50,972 nucleotides of DNA from the NCBI GenBank assembly GCA_938009745.1, contig CALLII010000087.1:1-50972 (forward strand), given 5' to 3'. Positions 24,912-33,971 of the stretch are shown here, piece by piece. Each line of letters opens with the position of its first letter. Position 1 is the stretch's first letter. The notes beneath the pieces were generated by a model. It did not search any database and was not told the origin of the DNA. It worked only from the letters and a program-made list of their open reading frames with translations. This DNA comes from an uncultured Flavobacteriales bacterium. GTDB lineage: Bacteria; Bacteroidota; Bacteroidia; Flavobacteriales_D; CAJJDF01. Made by a program: the position numbers and the translations under genes.

Positions 24912-27900
24912 ATGAAAAAAATCCTTTTCTCTTTTCTAGCTGTTGCATTTATTTTTGCTTGTGGAAATAAAGTAAAAACTGACTTATCCTCTGGTCAGGC
25001 ATTCTCAAGTTTTATATCAGGATATACTTCTGGTTATATTTCAAAAGCATCTAGCATTAAAATTAAACTAACCGAGAGTGTAGATGGATCAGTTGATTTA
25101 ACTAAGGAATTAGATGAATCCATTTTTTCTTTTTCTCCATCATTAGAGGGTAAGTCAAGATGGATAGATAATAGAACAATTGAGTTTACTCCAACCAATG
25201 GATTAAAATCTGGTCAAAAGTATATTTCCAATTTTAAATTATCCGAATTTAAAGATGTTCCAAAAGAATTAGAAAAGTTTGTTTTTGATTTCAATGTAAT
25301 AAATCAGAGCTATGAGATTTCTATTCATGGGCTACATACTCCTGATGAATCAAACATGGGAATTCAGGATATGGAAGGAATTATACATTTTGCTGATGTG
25401 GTAGATTCTTTAGCAATTTCTAAAGGATTAAAAGCAACTCAGAAGGGTACTATATTACCAATAGCTGTTTCTGCTATGGCTAACAATCAGTATAAGTTTG
25501 TAGTAGGTAATATCAAAAGAGAAAAAAGAGAGGAGGGTGAAGTTACCATCAAATTTAATGGAGGGGCAATAGGAGTAACAAAAGATTTTGAAGAAAAGAA
25601 AACAGTTTTTTCTCAAAAATCATTCAAAATATCAGAAGTAAGTATAGTTCAAGAACCACAACAATATATTCTAATTCATTTTACCGATCCATTAAAAAGT
25701 AATCAAAATCTAAAAGGATTGGTTACTCTCAATAACTCGGGAAGTATTCAAACAGTAATTGATGGACATGATATAAAAGTTTTTCCTGGCAGGCAGCTAA
25801 TAGGAGATAAGGAGTTAACAGTATTTTCAGGGGTTCAAAACAAAGAAGGATATAAATTAGGAACAGATTACTCCAAGCAACTAACTTTTGAAGCACTAAA
25901 ACCTGATGTAAGAAAGTATGGAGGTGGAGTTATAATACCTAGTGAAGGGCAAATGAATTTTCCTTTTGAAGCTGTTAATTTAAAAGCAGTTGATATTGTT
26001 TTAACAAAGATATATGAGAACAATGTTGTTCAATTTTTTCAGACAAATAGTTTTAATGGTTCTGATGAATTAAAGAGGGTTGGGCAAAAAGTTGTAACCA
26101 AAAAACTAAGCCTGCAAAAAACTGGAGTAGATCTTAATAAATGGAATCGTTTTACAATTGATTTATCTTCTGTTATTGATAAGAGTGAAGGAGCAATTTA
26201 TCAAGTGCATGTAAGATTTAAAAAAGAGTATTCTAATTACAAATGCGATAAGGAGGAAGGAGATGAAGGATTAACAGATACCGAAACAGTTTCTGAGGAA
26301 AAAGAATGGAGCGAAGATACTTGGAGAACATACGACTATGATTATTACGACAGTTATTCCTATAGCAGATATGACTATAACTATAGCGAGAGAGACAATC
26401 CTTGTCATAGTATGTACTATAGAAATAAGAACATTACACAGAATCTTATTTTATCGGATATTGGTATAATAGCTAAGGCAGGTAGTAACAAAGTACTACA
26501 CGTAATTACTAATGATATAAACTCTACCAAACCAATGTCTGGAGTGAGTTTAGAGATTTTTAATTACCAACAACAATCAATAGGAACAGTAACTACTGAT
26601 GGAGAAGGAATGGCATCTATTCAATTAGATGAAAAACCATTTGTAATTGTAGCATCCGCCAAAGGGCAAAAAGGCTTTTTGAGATTACGTGATGGGGAAT
26701 CTTTATCCTTATCTAAGTTTGATGTTAGCGGAAGCACAATACAAAAAGGAATAAAAGGATTTATCTATACCGAAAGAGGAGTTTGGAGACCGGGAGATTC
26801 CGTTTATTTAGCTTTTATGATGGAAGATAAGAATAGTCTTTTGCCAGATAACCATCCTGTAGAGTTTAAGCTTTACAATCCAAAGAACCAATTAGTAACC
26901 AGAAGTGTTAGTACTAAATCCGTAAATGGAATTTATGATTTTAGAACAGCTACTGGGCAAGATGCATTAACAGGAAACTACAGAGCTCAAATTAAAGTAG
27001 GAAACAGACAGTTTGTTAGGTACTTAAAAATTGAAACAGTTAAACCAAATAGACTAAAGGTTAAACTAGAAACTGAAAAGAAAATTATATCTAGTTCTGA
27101 TGATACTAAGTTATCGCTTAATGTAACTTGGCTTCATGGTTCGCCTGCATCTAAACTAAAAACTAAAGTAGATGTGTCTATTGACCAGGCAGGAACAAAC
27201 TTCGATAATTTTAAAGGATATCAGTTTGATGATCCTACAAAGCGATTTAACTCCAATGACTACACAGTATTTGATTCTAGATTAGATGAAGAAGGGAAAG
27301 CAGAATTCCCTCTTAAATTAACTATAAAGAATGCTGCTCCAGGAATGCTTAACGCTCACTTTACAACTAAGGCTTTTGAAGAAGGAGGAGGGTTTAGTGT
27401 AAACAGAAAATCACTAAAGTATTCGCCATATAAATCCTATGTAGGAGTTAAAGTTCCAAAAGGTGATTTATATGCAGGAACACTAGAAATAGATAAGACT
27501 CATAAGATAGAAATAGCAAATGTTACTGAGGATGGTAAACCAATTTCTTCTAAACTAGAAACTAAGATTTACAAAGTAAGTTGGAGATATTGGTGGGATA
27601 GATACGATTCTGATTTATCGAGTTATATATCTCGTTCTGGTGTAACACCAATTGATACACAAAAAGTTTCTTTGAAGAAAGGGAAGGGAACTATAAACTT
27701 TAAACCAGAAACTTGGGGAAGGTATTTAATAGTAGTGAAAGATAAAGCAAGTGGACACTCTACAGGTCAGATATTTTTTGCTGATCAAAGATATTGGTCT
27801 CGTTCAAATAGAACAGATAAAGAGTTCATGACAATGTTAGCTTTTTCAACAGATAAAGAAACATATGAAGTAGGAGAGGAGGTTAAGTTTTCTTTCCCTT

Positions 27901-30452
27901 CAAGAGAAGGAGGAAGAGCTTTGGTAAGTATAGAGAATGGTTCTAAAATAGTAGAGAAGAAATGGATAACAACTTCTGATAAGGAAACTAAAGGTTCTTT
28001 TGAAGTAACAGTCGATATGACACCAAATGTATATGTTCATATTACCATGCTTCAACCCTATAAGAATACTATGGATGATGTACCAATGAGAATGTATGGA
28101 ATAGTTCCAATTACTATCGAAAACAAAAACTCTCATTTGGAGCCTGTTATTTCTATGCCAGATGTATTGCGACCAGAAACAACTGCAACAATAAAAGTGG
28201 CTGAGAAAAATGGAAAAGCTATGTCATACACGTTAGCAATTGTAGATGAAGGTTTATTGGATTTAACAAGTTTTCAAACTCCTGACCCTTGGTCTACTTT
28301 TTATGCTCGTGAAGCACTAGGAGTTAAATCCTGGGACATGTACGATTATGTACTTAATGCCTATAAGATAGAACAAGATAAGATACTTGCAATTGGAGGA
28401 GGAGGACAAATAAATCCGGATAAGAAAAGTGCCAGAGCAAATAGATTTAAACCAATGGTAAGGTTTATAGGTCCATTTTCGAGTAATGGAAAATCTAAAT
28501 CTCATAAAGTAGATATACCAAACTATGTAGGCTCAGTTAGAGTGATGGTTGTAGCAGGAGAAGACTTAAAGTATGGAAATGCAGAGAAGACAGTTCCAGT
28601 TCGTAATCCGTTAATGGTTTTAGGAACGCTACCAAGAGTTGTAGGGCCAAAAGAAGACATTACTTTGCCAATAGACGTATTTGCTATGGAAGATCACGTG
28701 AAGAACGTTAAATTGACTGTTACAGCAAATGACTTTTTTGAGTTAGATGAATCAACAAAGAATTTAACTTTCGATAAAATAGGAGACCAAGTTGTTCGCT
28801 TTAAAATGAAAGCAGCCAATAAACTAGGAATAGGTAAAGTAAGTATTGTAGCTACAAGTGGTAAAGAAAAAGCTACCTACAATTTTGAAGTAGATGTTCG
28901 TCCTGCCAATCCACCTGTTACAAGTGTTCAGGAAGGAGTAATACAAGCGGGCGATAGTTGGGAGAGCGAAACTGAGTTTGATGGAATTACGGGGACAAAT
29001 TCCGTAGCATTGGAAGTATCCTCATTTCCAGCAATAAACTTAGAACAAAGAATGAGGTATTTAATACGATATCCTCACGGTTGTGTGGAGCAAACTACAT
29101 CCTCTGTATTTCCTCAATTGTATTTAGGTAAGTTTAGTACTCTTGGTAAACAAAGAGAAATAGAAATTGAGAATAATATCAAGCAAGGAATACTTCGTTT
29201 ACAGAAATTTCAAACAGCCAATGGAGGATTCTCGTATTGGCCAGGAGAAAGTTATTCCAATAATTGGGGAAGTGTGTATGCCTCTCACTTCTTATTAGAA
29301 GCAGAGAAAGCAGGATATGCTTTGCCTTTTGGAATGAAAAACAAAATGTTGCAGAATTTATCCTCTGTAGCTAAGAGTTGGAGAAAACCATCTCGTAGTG
29401 ATAAGTACTACCGTTATCAGTCTAATGAACTTACACAAGCCTACCGTTTGTTTATTTTGGCAATGGCAGGTAAACCAGAAGTAGGAGCAATGAACAGACT
29501 GAGAGAATTCTCTGATTTATCTGTAACTGCAAAATGGAAATTGGCTGGAGCTTATCAATTGATTAAGCAAACTACTACTGCTAAGAAACTTGTAGAATCT
29601 AATTCCACAGTCATTAATGATTACAGAGAGTTATCTTATTCGTATGGTTCTGCACAAAGGGATGAAGCGATTATTTTGGAAGTATTAAGTTTAATGAAAG
29701 ATAAATCCAGAGCAGCCAATTTAGCTAAAAAAGTAGCTCAAAATATGGGAGGAGGTAGATGGATGAGTACACAAACTACAGCTTATTCGTTAATTGCCAT
29801 GAGCCAGTTTATAGAAAATAATGCTACATCAGGAGTAATGAAGTTTAGTTATTCCTTAAATGGAAGTTCTACGAAAAACATCACTGAGGTAAAACCTATG
29901 TTTGTAGATAAAAGAGCAAAAATTACTACCAAGAATGGGAAGGTAACTTTACAAAACAATGGAGATGGATTGTTATATGTGAGAGTTGTTAAAGAAGGAA
30001 TTCCTATTGAGAGTGATGATTTGAATAGCGAAAGCGGAATTACTATGAATGTGAATTACCTTGATATGGATGGTAAAACAATTAATCCAACTAGTATTCA
30101 GCAAGGAACTGATTTTAAAATGAAAGTCACTATTTACAATACAGGTTCTGGAGGATACTTAAGAGAAATGGCATTGTCTCAGATTTTCCCTTCAGGTTGG
30201 GAAATTCATAATTCAAGGATGTCGAATTCTGCAAACAATGAAGACTCATCTTACGACTATCAAGATGTACGAGATGATAGAGTGTATACTTACTTTTCTT
30301 TAGGAATAGGAAAAACAAAAACATTTGTGGTGAATTTAAATGCAACTTATGACGGTAAATATTACTTACCATCTATCTTGTGCGAAGCTATGTACGACAA
30401 CTCAATAAGCTCTGTTAAAAACGGAAAATGGGTTGAGGTTGTTAGGAATTAA
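24912..30452 (+). CDS. Alpha-2-macroglobulin family lipoprotein with thioester
   Basis: The 1846-residue protein has a lipoprotein signal (Cys17 in FIFAC). A series of MG-type beta domains includes the bait-region-bearing part YTERGVWRPGDSVYLAF (about 618-634), which marks the MG2/A2M_N domain. The A2M domain and the thioester motif HGCVEQ (Cys1391, Gln1394) follow, with the alpha-toroid helices after it. The intact Cys-x-x-Gln means it can trap proteases covalently, as bacterial A2Ms do in the periplasm. A Tyr/Asp-rich insertion (about 470-500, DYDYYDSYSYSRYDYNYSE) precedes a DNPCH motif. Unlike enterobacterial A2M, no penicillin-binding protein 1C gene is nearby. Confidence 0.93.
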   Translation: MKKILFSFLAVAFIFACGNKVKTDLSSGQAFSSFISGYTSGYISKASSIKIKLTESVDGSVDLTKELDESIFSFSPSLEGKSRWIDNRTIEFTPTNGLKSGQKYISNFKLSEFKDVPKELEKFVFDFNVINQSYEISIHGLHTPDESNMGIQDMEGIIHFADVVDSLAISKGLKATQKGTILPIAVSAMANNQYKFVVGNIKREKREEGEVTIKFNGGAIGVTKDFEEKKTVFSQKSFKISEVSIVQEPQQYILIHFTDPLKSNQNLKGLVTLNNSGSIQTVIDGHDIKVFPGRQLIGDKELTVFSGVQNKEGYKLGTDYSKQLTFEALKPDVRKYGGGVIIPSEGQMNFPFEAVNLKAVDIVLTKIYENNVVQFFQTNSFNGSDELKRVGQKVVTKKLSLQKTGVDLNKWNRFTIDLSSVIDKSEGAIYQVHVRFKKEYSNYKCDKEEGDEGLTDTETVSEEKEWSEDTWRTYDYDYYDSYSYSRYDYNYSERDNPCHSMYYRNKNITQNLILSDIGIIAKAGSNKVLHVITNDINSTKPMSGVSLEIFNYQQQSIGTVTTDGEGMASIQLDEKPFVIVASAKGQKGFLRLRDGESLSLSKFDVSGSTIQKGIKGFIYTERGVWRPGDSVYLAFMMEDKNSLLPDNHPVEFKLYNPKNQLVTRSVSTKSVNGIYDFRTATGQDALTGNYRAQIKVGNRQFVRYLKIETVKPNRLKVKLETEKKIISSSDDTKLSLNVTWLHGSPASKLKTKVDVSIDQAGTNFDNFKGYQFDDPTKRFNSNDYTVFDSRLDEEGKAEFPLKLTIKNAAPGMLNAHFTTKAFEEGGGFSVNRKSLKYSPYKSYVGVKVPKGDLYAGTLEIDKTHKIEIANVTEDGKPISSKLETKIYKVSWRYWWDRYDSDLSSYISRSGVTPIDTQKVSLKKGKGTINFKPETWGRYLIVVKDKASGHSTGQIFFADQRYWSRSNRTDKEFMTMLAFSTDKETYEVGEEVKFSFPSREGGRALVSIENGSKIVEKKWITTSDKETKGSFEVTVDMTPNVYVHITMLQPYKNTMDDVPMRMYGIVPITIENKNSHLEPVISMPDVLRPETTATIKVAEKNGKAMSYTLAIVDEGLLDLTSFQTPDPWSTFYAREALGVKSWDMYDYVLNAYKIEQDKILAIGGGGQINPDKKSARANRFKPMVRFIGPFSSNGKSKSHKVDIPNYVGSVRVMVVAGEDLKYGNAEKTVPVRNPLMVLGTLPRVVGPKEDITLPIDVFAMEDHVKNVKLTVTANDFFELDESTKNLTFDKIGDQVVRFKMKAANKLGIGKVSIVATSGKEKATYNFEVDVRPANPPVTSVQEGVIQAGDSWESETEFDGITGTNSVALEVSSFPAINLEQRMRYLIRYPHGCVEQTTSSVFPQLYLGKFSTLGKQREIEIENNIKQGILRLQKFQTANGGFSYWPGESYSNNWGSVYASHFLLEAEKAGYALPFGMKNKMLQNLSSVAKSWRKPSRSDKYYRYQSNELTQAYRLFILAMAGKPEVGAMNRLREFSDLSVTAKWKLAGAYQLIKQTTTAKKLVESNSTVINDYRELSYSYGSAQRDEAIILEVLSLMKDKSRAANLAKKVAQNMGGGRWMSTQTTAYSLIAMSQFIENNATSGVMKFSYSLNGSSTKNITEVKPMFVDKRAKITTKNGKVTLQNNGDGLLYVRVVKEGIPIESDDLNSESGITMNVNYLDMDGKTINPTSIQQGTDFKMKVTIYNTGSGGYLREMALSQIFPSGWEIHNSRMSNSANNEDSSYDYQDVRDDRVYTYFSLGIGKTKTFVVNLNATYDGKYYLPSILCEAMYDNSISSVKNGKWVEVVRN

Positions 30453-30503
30453 GTTGAGGTTATTAATAATTACAGAATTAAAATTAAACCAATCCAACCT
30501 CAT

Positions 30504-30644
30504 TGTCATTCCCGAGAAATCGGGAATCTTTTTTCAGGTTAAGATGAGTTTAAATTTTAAGATTGAATTTAAACTCAATTATTCATTAAGATTATCAATT
30601 GGTAATATTCTCGCCTTAAGATTCCCTTTTTCATGGGAATGACA
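30504..30644. repeat. Nested palindromic repeat element (REP/MITE-like)
   Basis: Two 27-base units lie in opposite orientation. The left one (30504-30530) runs TGTCATTCCC...GGGAATCTT and the right one (30618-30644) runs AAGATTCCC...GGGAATGACA; only the centres differ. Each is itself a hairpin; the left has an 8-bp stem (30508-30515 with 30520-30527) and a GAAA loop. Between them lies a perfect 11-bp inverted repeat (30545-30555 with 30567-30577). This looks like a small dispersed palindromic element inserted after the A2M gene. Spurious ORFs cross it. Confidence 0.65.
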
Positions 30645-30694
30645 GATGGAGAAGGGACTAAAATAATAATTTCCACAAAAGTATAGACCAAAAA

Positions 30695-30724
30695 AAAGCC
30701 TTCTGAAATGAATCAGAAGGCTTT
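30695..30724 (-). terminator. Bidirectional intrinsic terminator
   Basis: A 12-bp perfect stem (30695-30706 with 30713-30724) with a six-base loop. It carries a poly-A tract on its left, which reads as a T-run for the leftward Omp28-like gene. It can also serve the rightward A2M gene. Confidence 0.8.
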
Positions 30725-30747
30725 ATAAGTTTAGTTATATTCTTTAA

Positions 30748-32724
30748 TTATTGAATAATCATCTTTTTAGTAACAGTTCCTTTATCAGAAGAAACATTTA
30801 CTAAATAAACACCTTTAGTCAAGTGAGAAAAATCAAAAGACTTAATAGTTGAATTGTTGTGAGCCATGTTAGTGTTGAAAACTACAGCACCTAAAGTATT
30901 CATAACAGTTACATTTACGTTAGCTGATTCAGCAGAAATGTACTCTAAGTTAACTAATCCATTACTTGGGTTAGGGAAAACATTTAAAGTAGCATTAGTT
31001 GCATTTTCATCAATTGATACCGCAGAAGCTGAAATATCCATCCACTCAGATTGCATTACAATACCAGTAGTCATGTCTTGAACAAATACAACAGCTTTTA
31101 GATCTGTAAATTCTTCAACATTAGACGTAGCCATATTAGAAAAAGCACTAAAGTTAGTTGCAACTCCATTGTTTAAAGAAGTTAATACGTTTCCGTTTTC
31201 ATCAGGAATCATGTCCATCATTACTTCAAAAAATTCAGTTTCACCATTTGACCCAACATTTTGAGTTGTTTTCTTTTCATTGATTACAACATGGTATCTT
31301 AAGTTTCCAGTTAAAGTAGCATAAGGAGTAATTACACCTTCAATTCTTACTTGTGGTCCTGCAAATCTTGCACTTGTAATATCAATTCCAATAAATGCTG
31401 GTTCAGCTTGGTAAGAATCGAAAACTGCTTTAGTAAAACTTGAAGCATTTAAGTCCCATTGTCCATCAATTTCCATTCTTGGAATAGAGTTAACTCCGTA
31501 AAATCCTCTTCTGTTTACACTTTCAGTTGTAAAGTAAGGATCTCCAGCACCTGGGAAGTTTTGTTGATACTTAATTACTGTGTAATCAGTAATTGTTGGT
31601 AGTACAACATTATCCATGTTTTGGTTACCAGCAACACAAGGACCACAAGTAGAAGAAGTAAATACTTCTAATAATGGTTTTCTTGGTACTACTGTATCTA
31701 CAACTGAAATACTAAAAGTAACTTTATCATTAGCAGTATTTAAATCTGTATTTCCATTAATGTTAGTTGCCCATGCTTCGATAGAGTAGTTTCCTGAAGT
31801 TGCAGGAGCCCATGTAGTTGGATGAGAAAAGTTACCAGTTGCTCCATTAGCAATACTAGCTCCAGTAATAGCAGATGTTACAACAGCACCCGTACCAACT
31901 TTGTAGTTTAAGTCATAAGAAGTAACAGTAGCAGAACCTCTATTTTGAATTGTTCCAGCAATTGTAAAAGGTCCAGTACTTAAAACCTGAATTGGAGCTA
32001 ATGTACTAGTTTTAGCAGCCATATCAGTTAAAGGTTGAACACCAGGAATAAATTCGTAGTATCTGTTATCAGCAGGAGAAGGATCATTCGAAGCCAAAGT
32101 TGAATGAGCTCCAGTAACGTAAGCAGTTGTACTGTTTACTTGAATACCTACAGTAATTCCTGTATATACAGCATTAGCTCTCATATCAACAACATAAATA
32201 TTATTAGTAGTTTCTTCAAGTACGATTGCCCAATACGTCCATCCAGTTAAAGTTGATGGCGTGTAAGATGCAAAATGTATCCAGTGTTGTCTGTTTGGTG
32301 CAGTACCAAAAGTTTTAGATACAATATTATCACTTGCTCCAGAACCTTGAATACCCATAATGTTTATAGAGCTATCTGGCAATGATGCAGATGGCATAGT
32401 AACTGTAGCATAAGTTGATGGTGCACTTGGACTAGCTGCAAAAGAGATAGATGCATTTGACATTGCAGTGTAAGTAGTAACTGCTCCTCCATTAAAGTTA
32501 AATGCAAATGGTATAGTTTGTGAAGCACTTGCTGTTGGCAAAGCATTTGTTGTACCTAGAACTGGTGCCCATCCGGCTCCCATTCCTCCACCAACTGGAA
32601 ATTCAGTTGCTTCAGTATTTAATCCTCCTGGATTAGCTCCATTAGCTTCAAAAAAGAAGTGGTATTGCGCGTTTATCGTGCAAAAGGCACCTAGTGCCAT
32701 TATTGATAGTAGAATTTTTTTCAT
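30748..32724 (-). CDS. Omp28-related protein with T9SS sorting domain
   Basis: The 658-residue product has a signal peptide (MKKILLSIMALGAFCTINAQ) and an N-terminal beta-rich region of about 220 residues. A CARDB-like segment (about 235-340) follows. The Omp28-type thioredoxin-like domain starts PLLEVFTSSTCGPCVAGN (about 346-363, CGPC active-site-like) and runs on to INSIPRMEIDG-type sequence, where the expected cis-Pro stretch is seen as VNSIPRMEID. The C-terminus is a T9SS type A sorting domain (LNVFPNPSNGLVNLEY to KKMIIQ). It is therefore a surface or released protein with possible disulfide chemistry. The gene stands alone between the terminator and a divergent small ORF. Confidence 0.85.
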   Translation of the reverse strand: MKKILLSIMALGAFCTINAQYHFFFEANGANPGGLNTEATEFPVGGGMGAGWAPVLGTTNALPTASASQTIPFAFNFNGGAVTTYTAMSNASISFAASPSAPSTYATVTMPSASLPDSSINIMGIQGSGASDNIVSKTFGTAPNRQHWIHFASYTPSTLTGWTYWAIVLEETTNNIYVVDMRANAVYTGITVGIQVNSTTAYVTGAHSTLASNDPSPADNRYYEFIPGVQPLTDMAAKTSTLAPIQVLSTGPFTIAGTIQNRGSATVTSYDLNYKVGTGAVVTSAITGASIANGATGNFSHPTTWAPATSGNYSIEAWATNINGNTDLNTANDKVTFSISVVDTVVPRKPLLEVFTSSTCGPCVAGNQNMDNVVLPTITDYTVIKYQQNFPGAGDPYFTTESVNRRGFYGVNSIPRMEIDGQWDLNASSFTKAVFDSYQAEPAFIGIDITSARFAGPQVRIEGVITPYATLTGNLRYHVVINEKKTTQNVGSNGETEFFEVMMDMIPDENGNVLTSLNNGVATNFSAFSNMATSNVEEFTDLKAVVFVQDMTTGIVMQSEWMDISASAVSIDENATNATLNVFPNPSNGLVNLEYISAESANVNVTVMNTLGAVVFNTNMAHNNSTIKSFDFSHLTKGVYLVNVSSDKGTVTKKMIIQ

Positions 32725-32778
32725 TTGTATTGATTTATTATGAATTATTAAAGTATAAATTTAACAAAAAATTATGAC

Positions 32779-32808
32779 AATTATTTAAAGGCAACCATAA
32801 TTATTTAA
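32779..32808. repeat. Direct repeat AATTATTTAA, 20-base period
   Basis: AATTATTTAA occurs at 32779-32788 and 32799-32808, exactly 20 bases apart (about two helical turns), in the divergent region between the Omp28-like gene and the 46-codon ORF. It could be an operator, though the AT-rich background makes chance possible. Confidence 0.35.
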
Positions 32809-32887
32809 CGGTCGTTATTTATGTAATAAATTAAAGTTTGGCACGTCTATTGTAATATAACTGCTAGAAACCATAAAACTAATAACT

Positions 32888-33028
32888 ATGTTGAACTTAA
32901 AATTAAAATACGAATTAGCAAGAGATAGAGCTATTGAATTAATGAATAGAGGTTTGGTAAAAGAATATATTGAACAATTAAAGTATATGAACACACTAAA
33001 ACGACAATTAGTCACGTTATATAACTAA
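32888..33028 (+). CDS. 46-residue charged helical small protein
   Basis: An ATG at 32888 opens 46 codons ending in TAA at 33026-33028. The product (starting MLNLKLKYELARDRAIELMN) is highly charged and predicted all-helical, with an amphipathic pattern across its full length and no signal peptide. I believe short proteins of this kind recur in Bacteroidota, but I cannot name a family. A reverse-strand frame over the same interval is low-complexity Phe/Ser and looks like a shadow. The ORF diverges from the Omp28-like gene and is followed by several stable hairpins ending in a terminator. Confidence 0.55.
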   Translation: MLNLKLKYELARDRAIELMNRGLVKEYIEQLKYMNTLKRQLVTLYN

Positions 33029-33045
33029 CAAAATAATTAAACTAC

Positions 33046-33130
33046 TTTTTTGGAGTGTTTTTAATAGTTTCACTCCAAAAAATGTCACGGTGGTTCGTGA
33101 CTAACATTTTCTTACGGTACTAACTGTAAG
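33046..33130 (+). ncRNA. Candidate structured RNA: three hairpins before a terminator
   Basis: Three consecutive stems can form on the plus-strand RNA. One is a 12-bp perfect stem (33046-33057 with 33071-33082). One is a 6-bp GTCACG/CGTGAC stem (33084-33089 with 33096-33101). One is an 8-bp stem with one G-U pair (33111-33118 with 33123-33130). The first stem lacks a following T-run, so it is not a terminator. Together with the terminator at 33139-33171 they look like a 3' UTR-embedded or independent small RNA. No known RNA family is recognised. Confidence 0.4.
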
Positions 33131-33138
33131 AGGATTTG

Positions 33139-33171
33139 AAAAGGGGAATTCCATTGGAATTCCCCTTTTTT
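33139..33171 (+). terminator. Strong intrinsic terminator, overlapping opposite stop codon
   Basis: A 14-bp perfect stem (33139-33152 with 33156-33169) with a three-base loop and a six-T tract (33166-33171). The last T residues overlap the stop codon of the leftward membrane protein, so it may act in both directions. Confidence 0.85.
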
Positions 33172-33967
33172 AGTTTAACTTTTTTTGGTTATCAATCTGT
33201 TGTGTTCCTTGCTCAATTTTTGTAGAATTTTCCACAGTCGTTTTAAATGGAGAAATAAGTTCTCTTTTACTTTTTCTTTTAAATCCAAAATAAAATTCTA
33301 AACTTAATACTAATAAAACGGGTAATGACATAAAAATTAAAATCCAATAAACAGAATAACTATAACTTTTTATAGTATCAATACTCATTCCTTCAATATA
33401 ATTAACAGGGATTCCTGCAGCACCATTTTTACTTAGTAAGTAATCAACTATTATGGTCAAGTAATTGGAATTTATTTTTTCTGACTTTGTTTTGTGATGT
33501 TTGATGGCTCTTTCCTCTATCATGGACAAACCATTGGTTAATGTCCACCTAATGGCTGTTGTTGTTAAATCACCATTTTTATATCCAGAATTCATCAAAT
33601 AACTATCAACTAATTCATCTTTTGAAGAGATTTCATTATTGTTATAATCCTTAGATAGTGATAGTATGTAATTAGATAACTCAGGTAACAACATGTCTTC
33701 GGCTTTATTAACCGAATAATGGGTAAATACCTCAGCATCTTTTTGGATGATGTAAGTAGCTGAAAAAAACCAGGAAAGAATCCCCATGTAAAGAGGGAAA
33801 AACAAATAATAACTGACTTTTTTTATAAAAGCTATTCCTCCAGTATTACTAATGAAATGATACCGATAAAGTAAAATGAGAACAGCAATAGTGGTTAAGA
33901 AACCAAGGAAAAACCACCGAAATGTTTCGTTTAATTGTTCCCAAACTATTCCTATAAACTCCCACAT
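33170..33967 (-). CDS. Membrane protein of unknown function
   Basis: I do not recognise this 265-residue protein. It has two N-terminal hydrophobic helices (about 18-35 and 52-71) and a mostly helical, polar middle part (about 75-200) predicted to face the periplasm. A third helix (about 205-227) and a basic, Gln/Asn-rich cytoplasmic tail follow. The layout resembles a sensor or accessory subunit, but no motif supports that. It starts four bases after the stop of the DAACS symporter gene, so it may be an accessory of that transporter. Confidence 0.6.
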   Translation of the reverse strand: MWEFIGIVWEQLNETFRWFFLGFLTTIAVLILLYRYHFISNTGGIAFIKKVSYYLFFPLYMGILSWFFSATYIIQKDAEVFTHYSVNKAEDMLLPELSNYILSLSKDYNNNEISSKDELVDSYLMNSGYKNGDLTTTAIRWTLTNGLSMIEERAIKHHKTKSEKINSNYLTIIVDYLLSKNGAAGIPVNYIEGMSIDTIKSYSYSVYWILIFMSLPVLLVLSLEFYFGFKRKSKRELISPFKTTVENSTKIEQGTQQIDNQKKLN

Positions 33968-33971
33968 GGTT

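Noticed and set aside
30433-30642. 69-codon frame after the A2M gene
   Set aside because: It runs across the palindromic repeat element (its VIPEKSGIF-like stretch is the repeat translated), so it is a spurious frame.
32815-33015. 66-codon minus-strand frame
   Set aside because: Low-complexity Phe/Ser/Tyr product, antisense to the more protein-like 46-codon ORF.
33046-33082. 12-bp hairpin considered as a terminator
   Set aside because: The T residues are in the 5' arm and pair with A residues in the 3' arm; no T-run follows on either strand.
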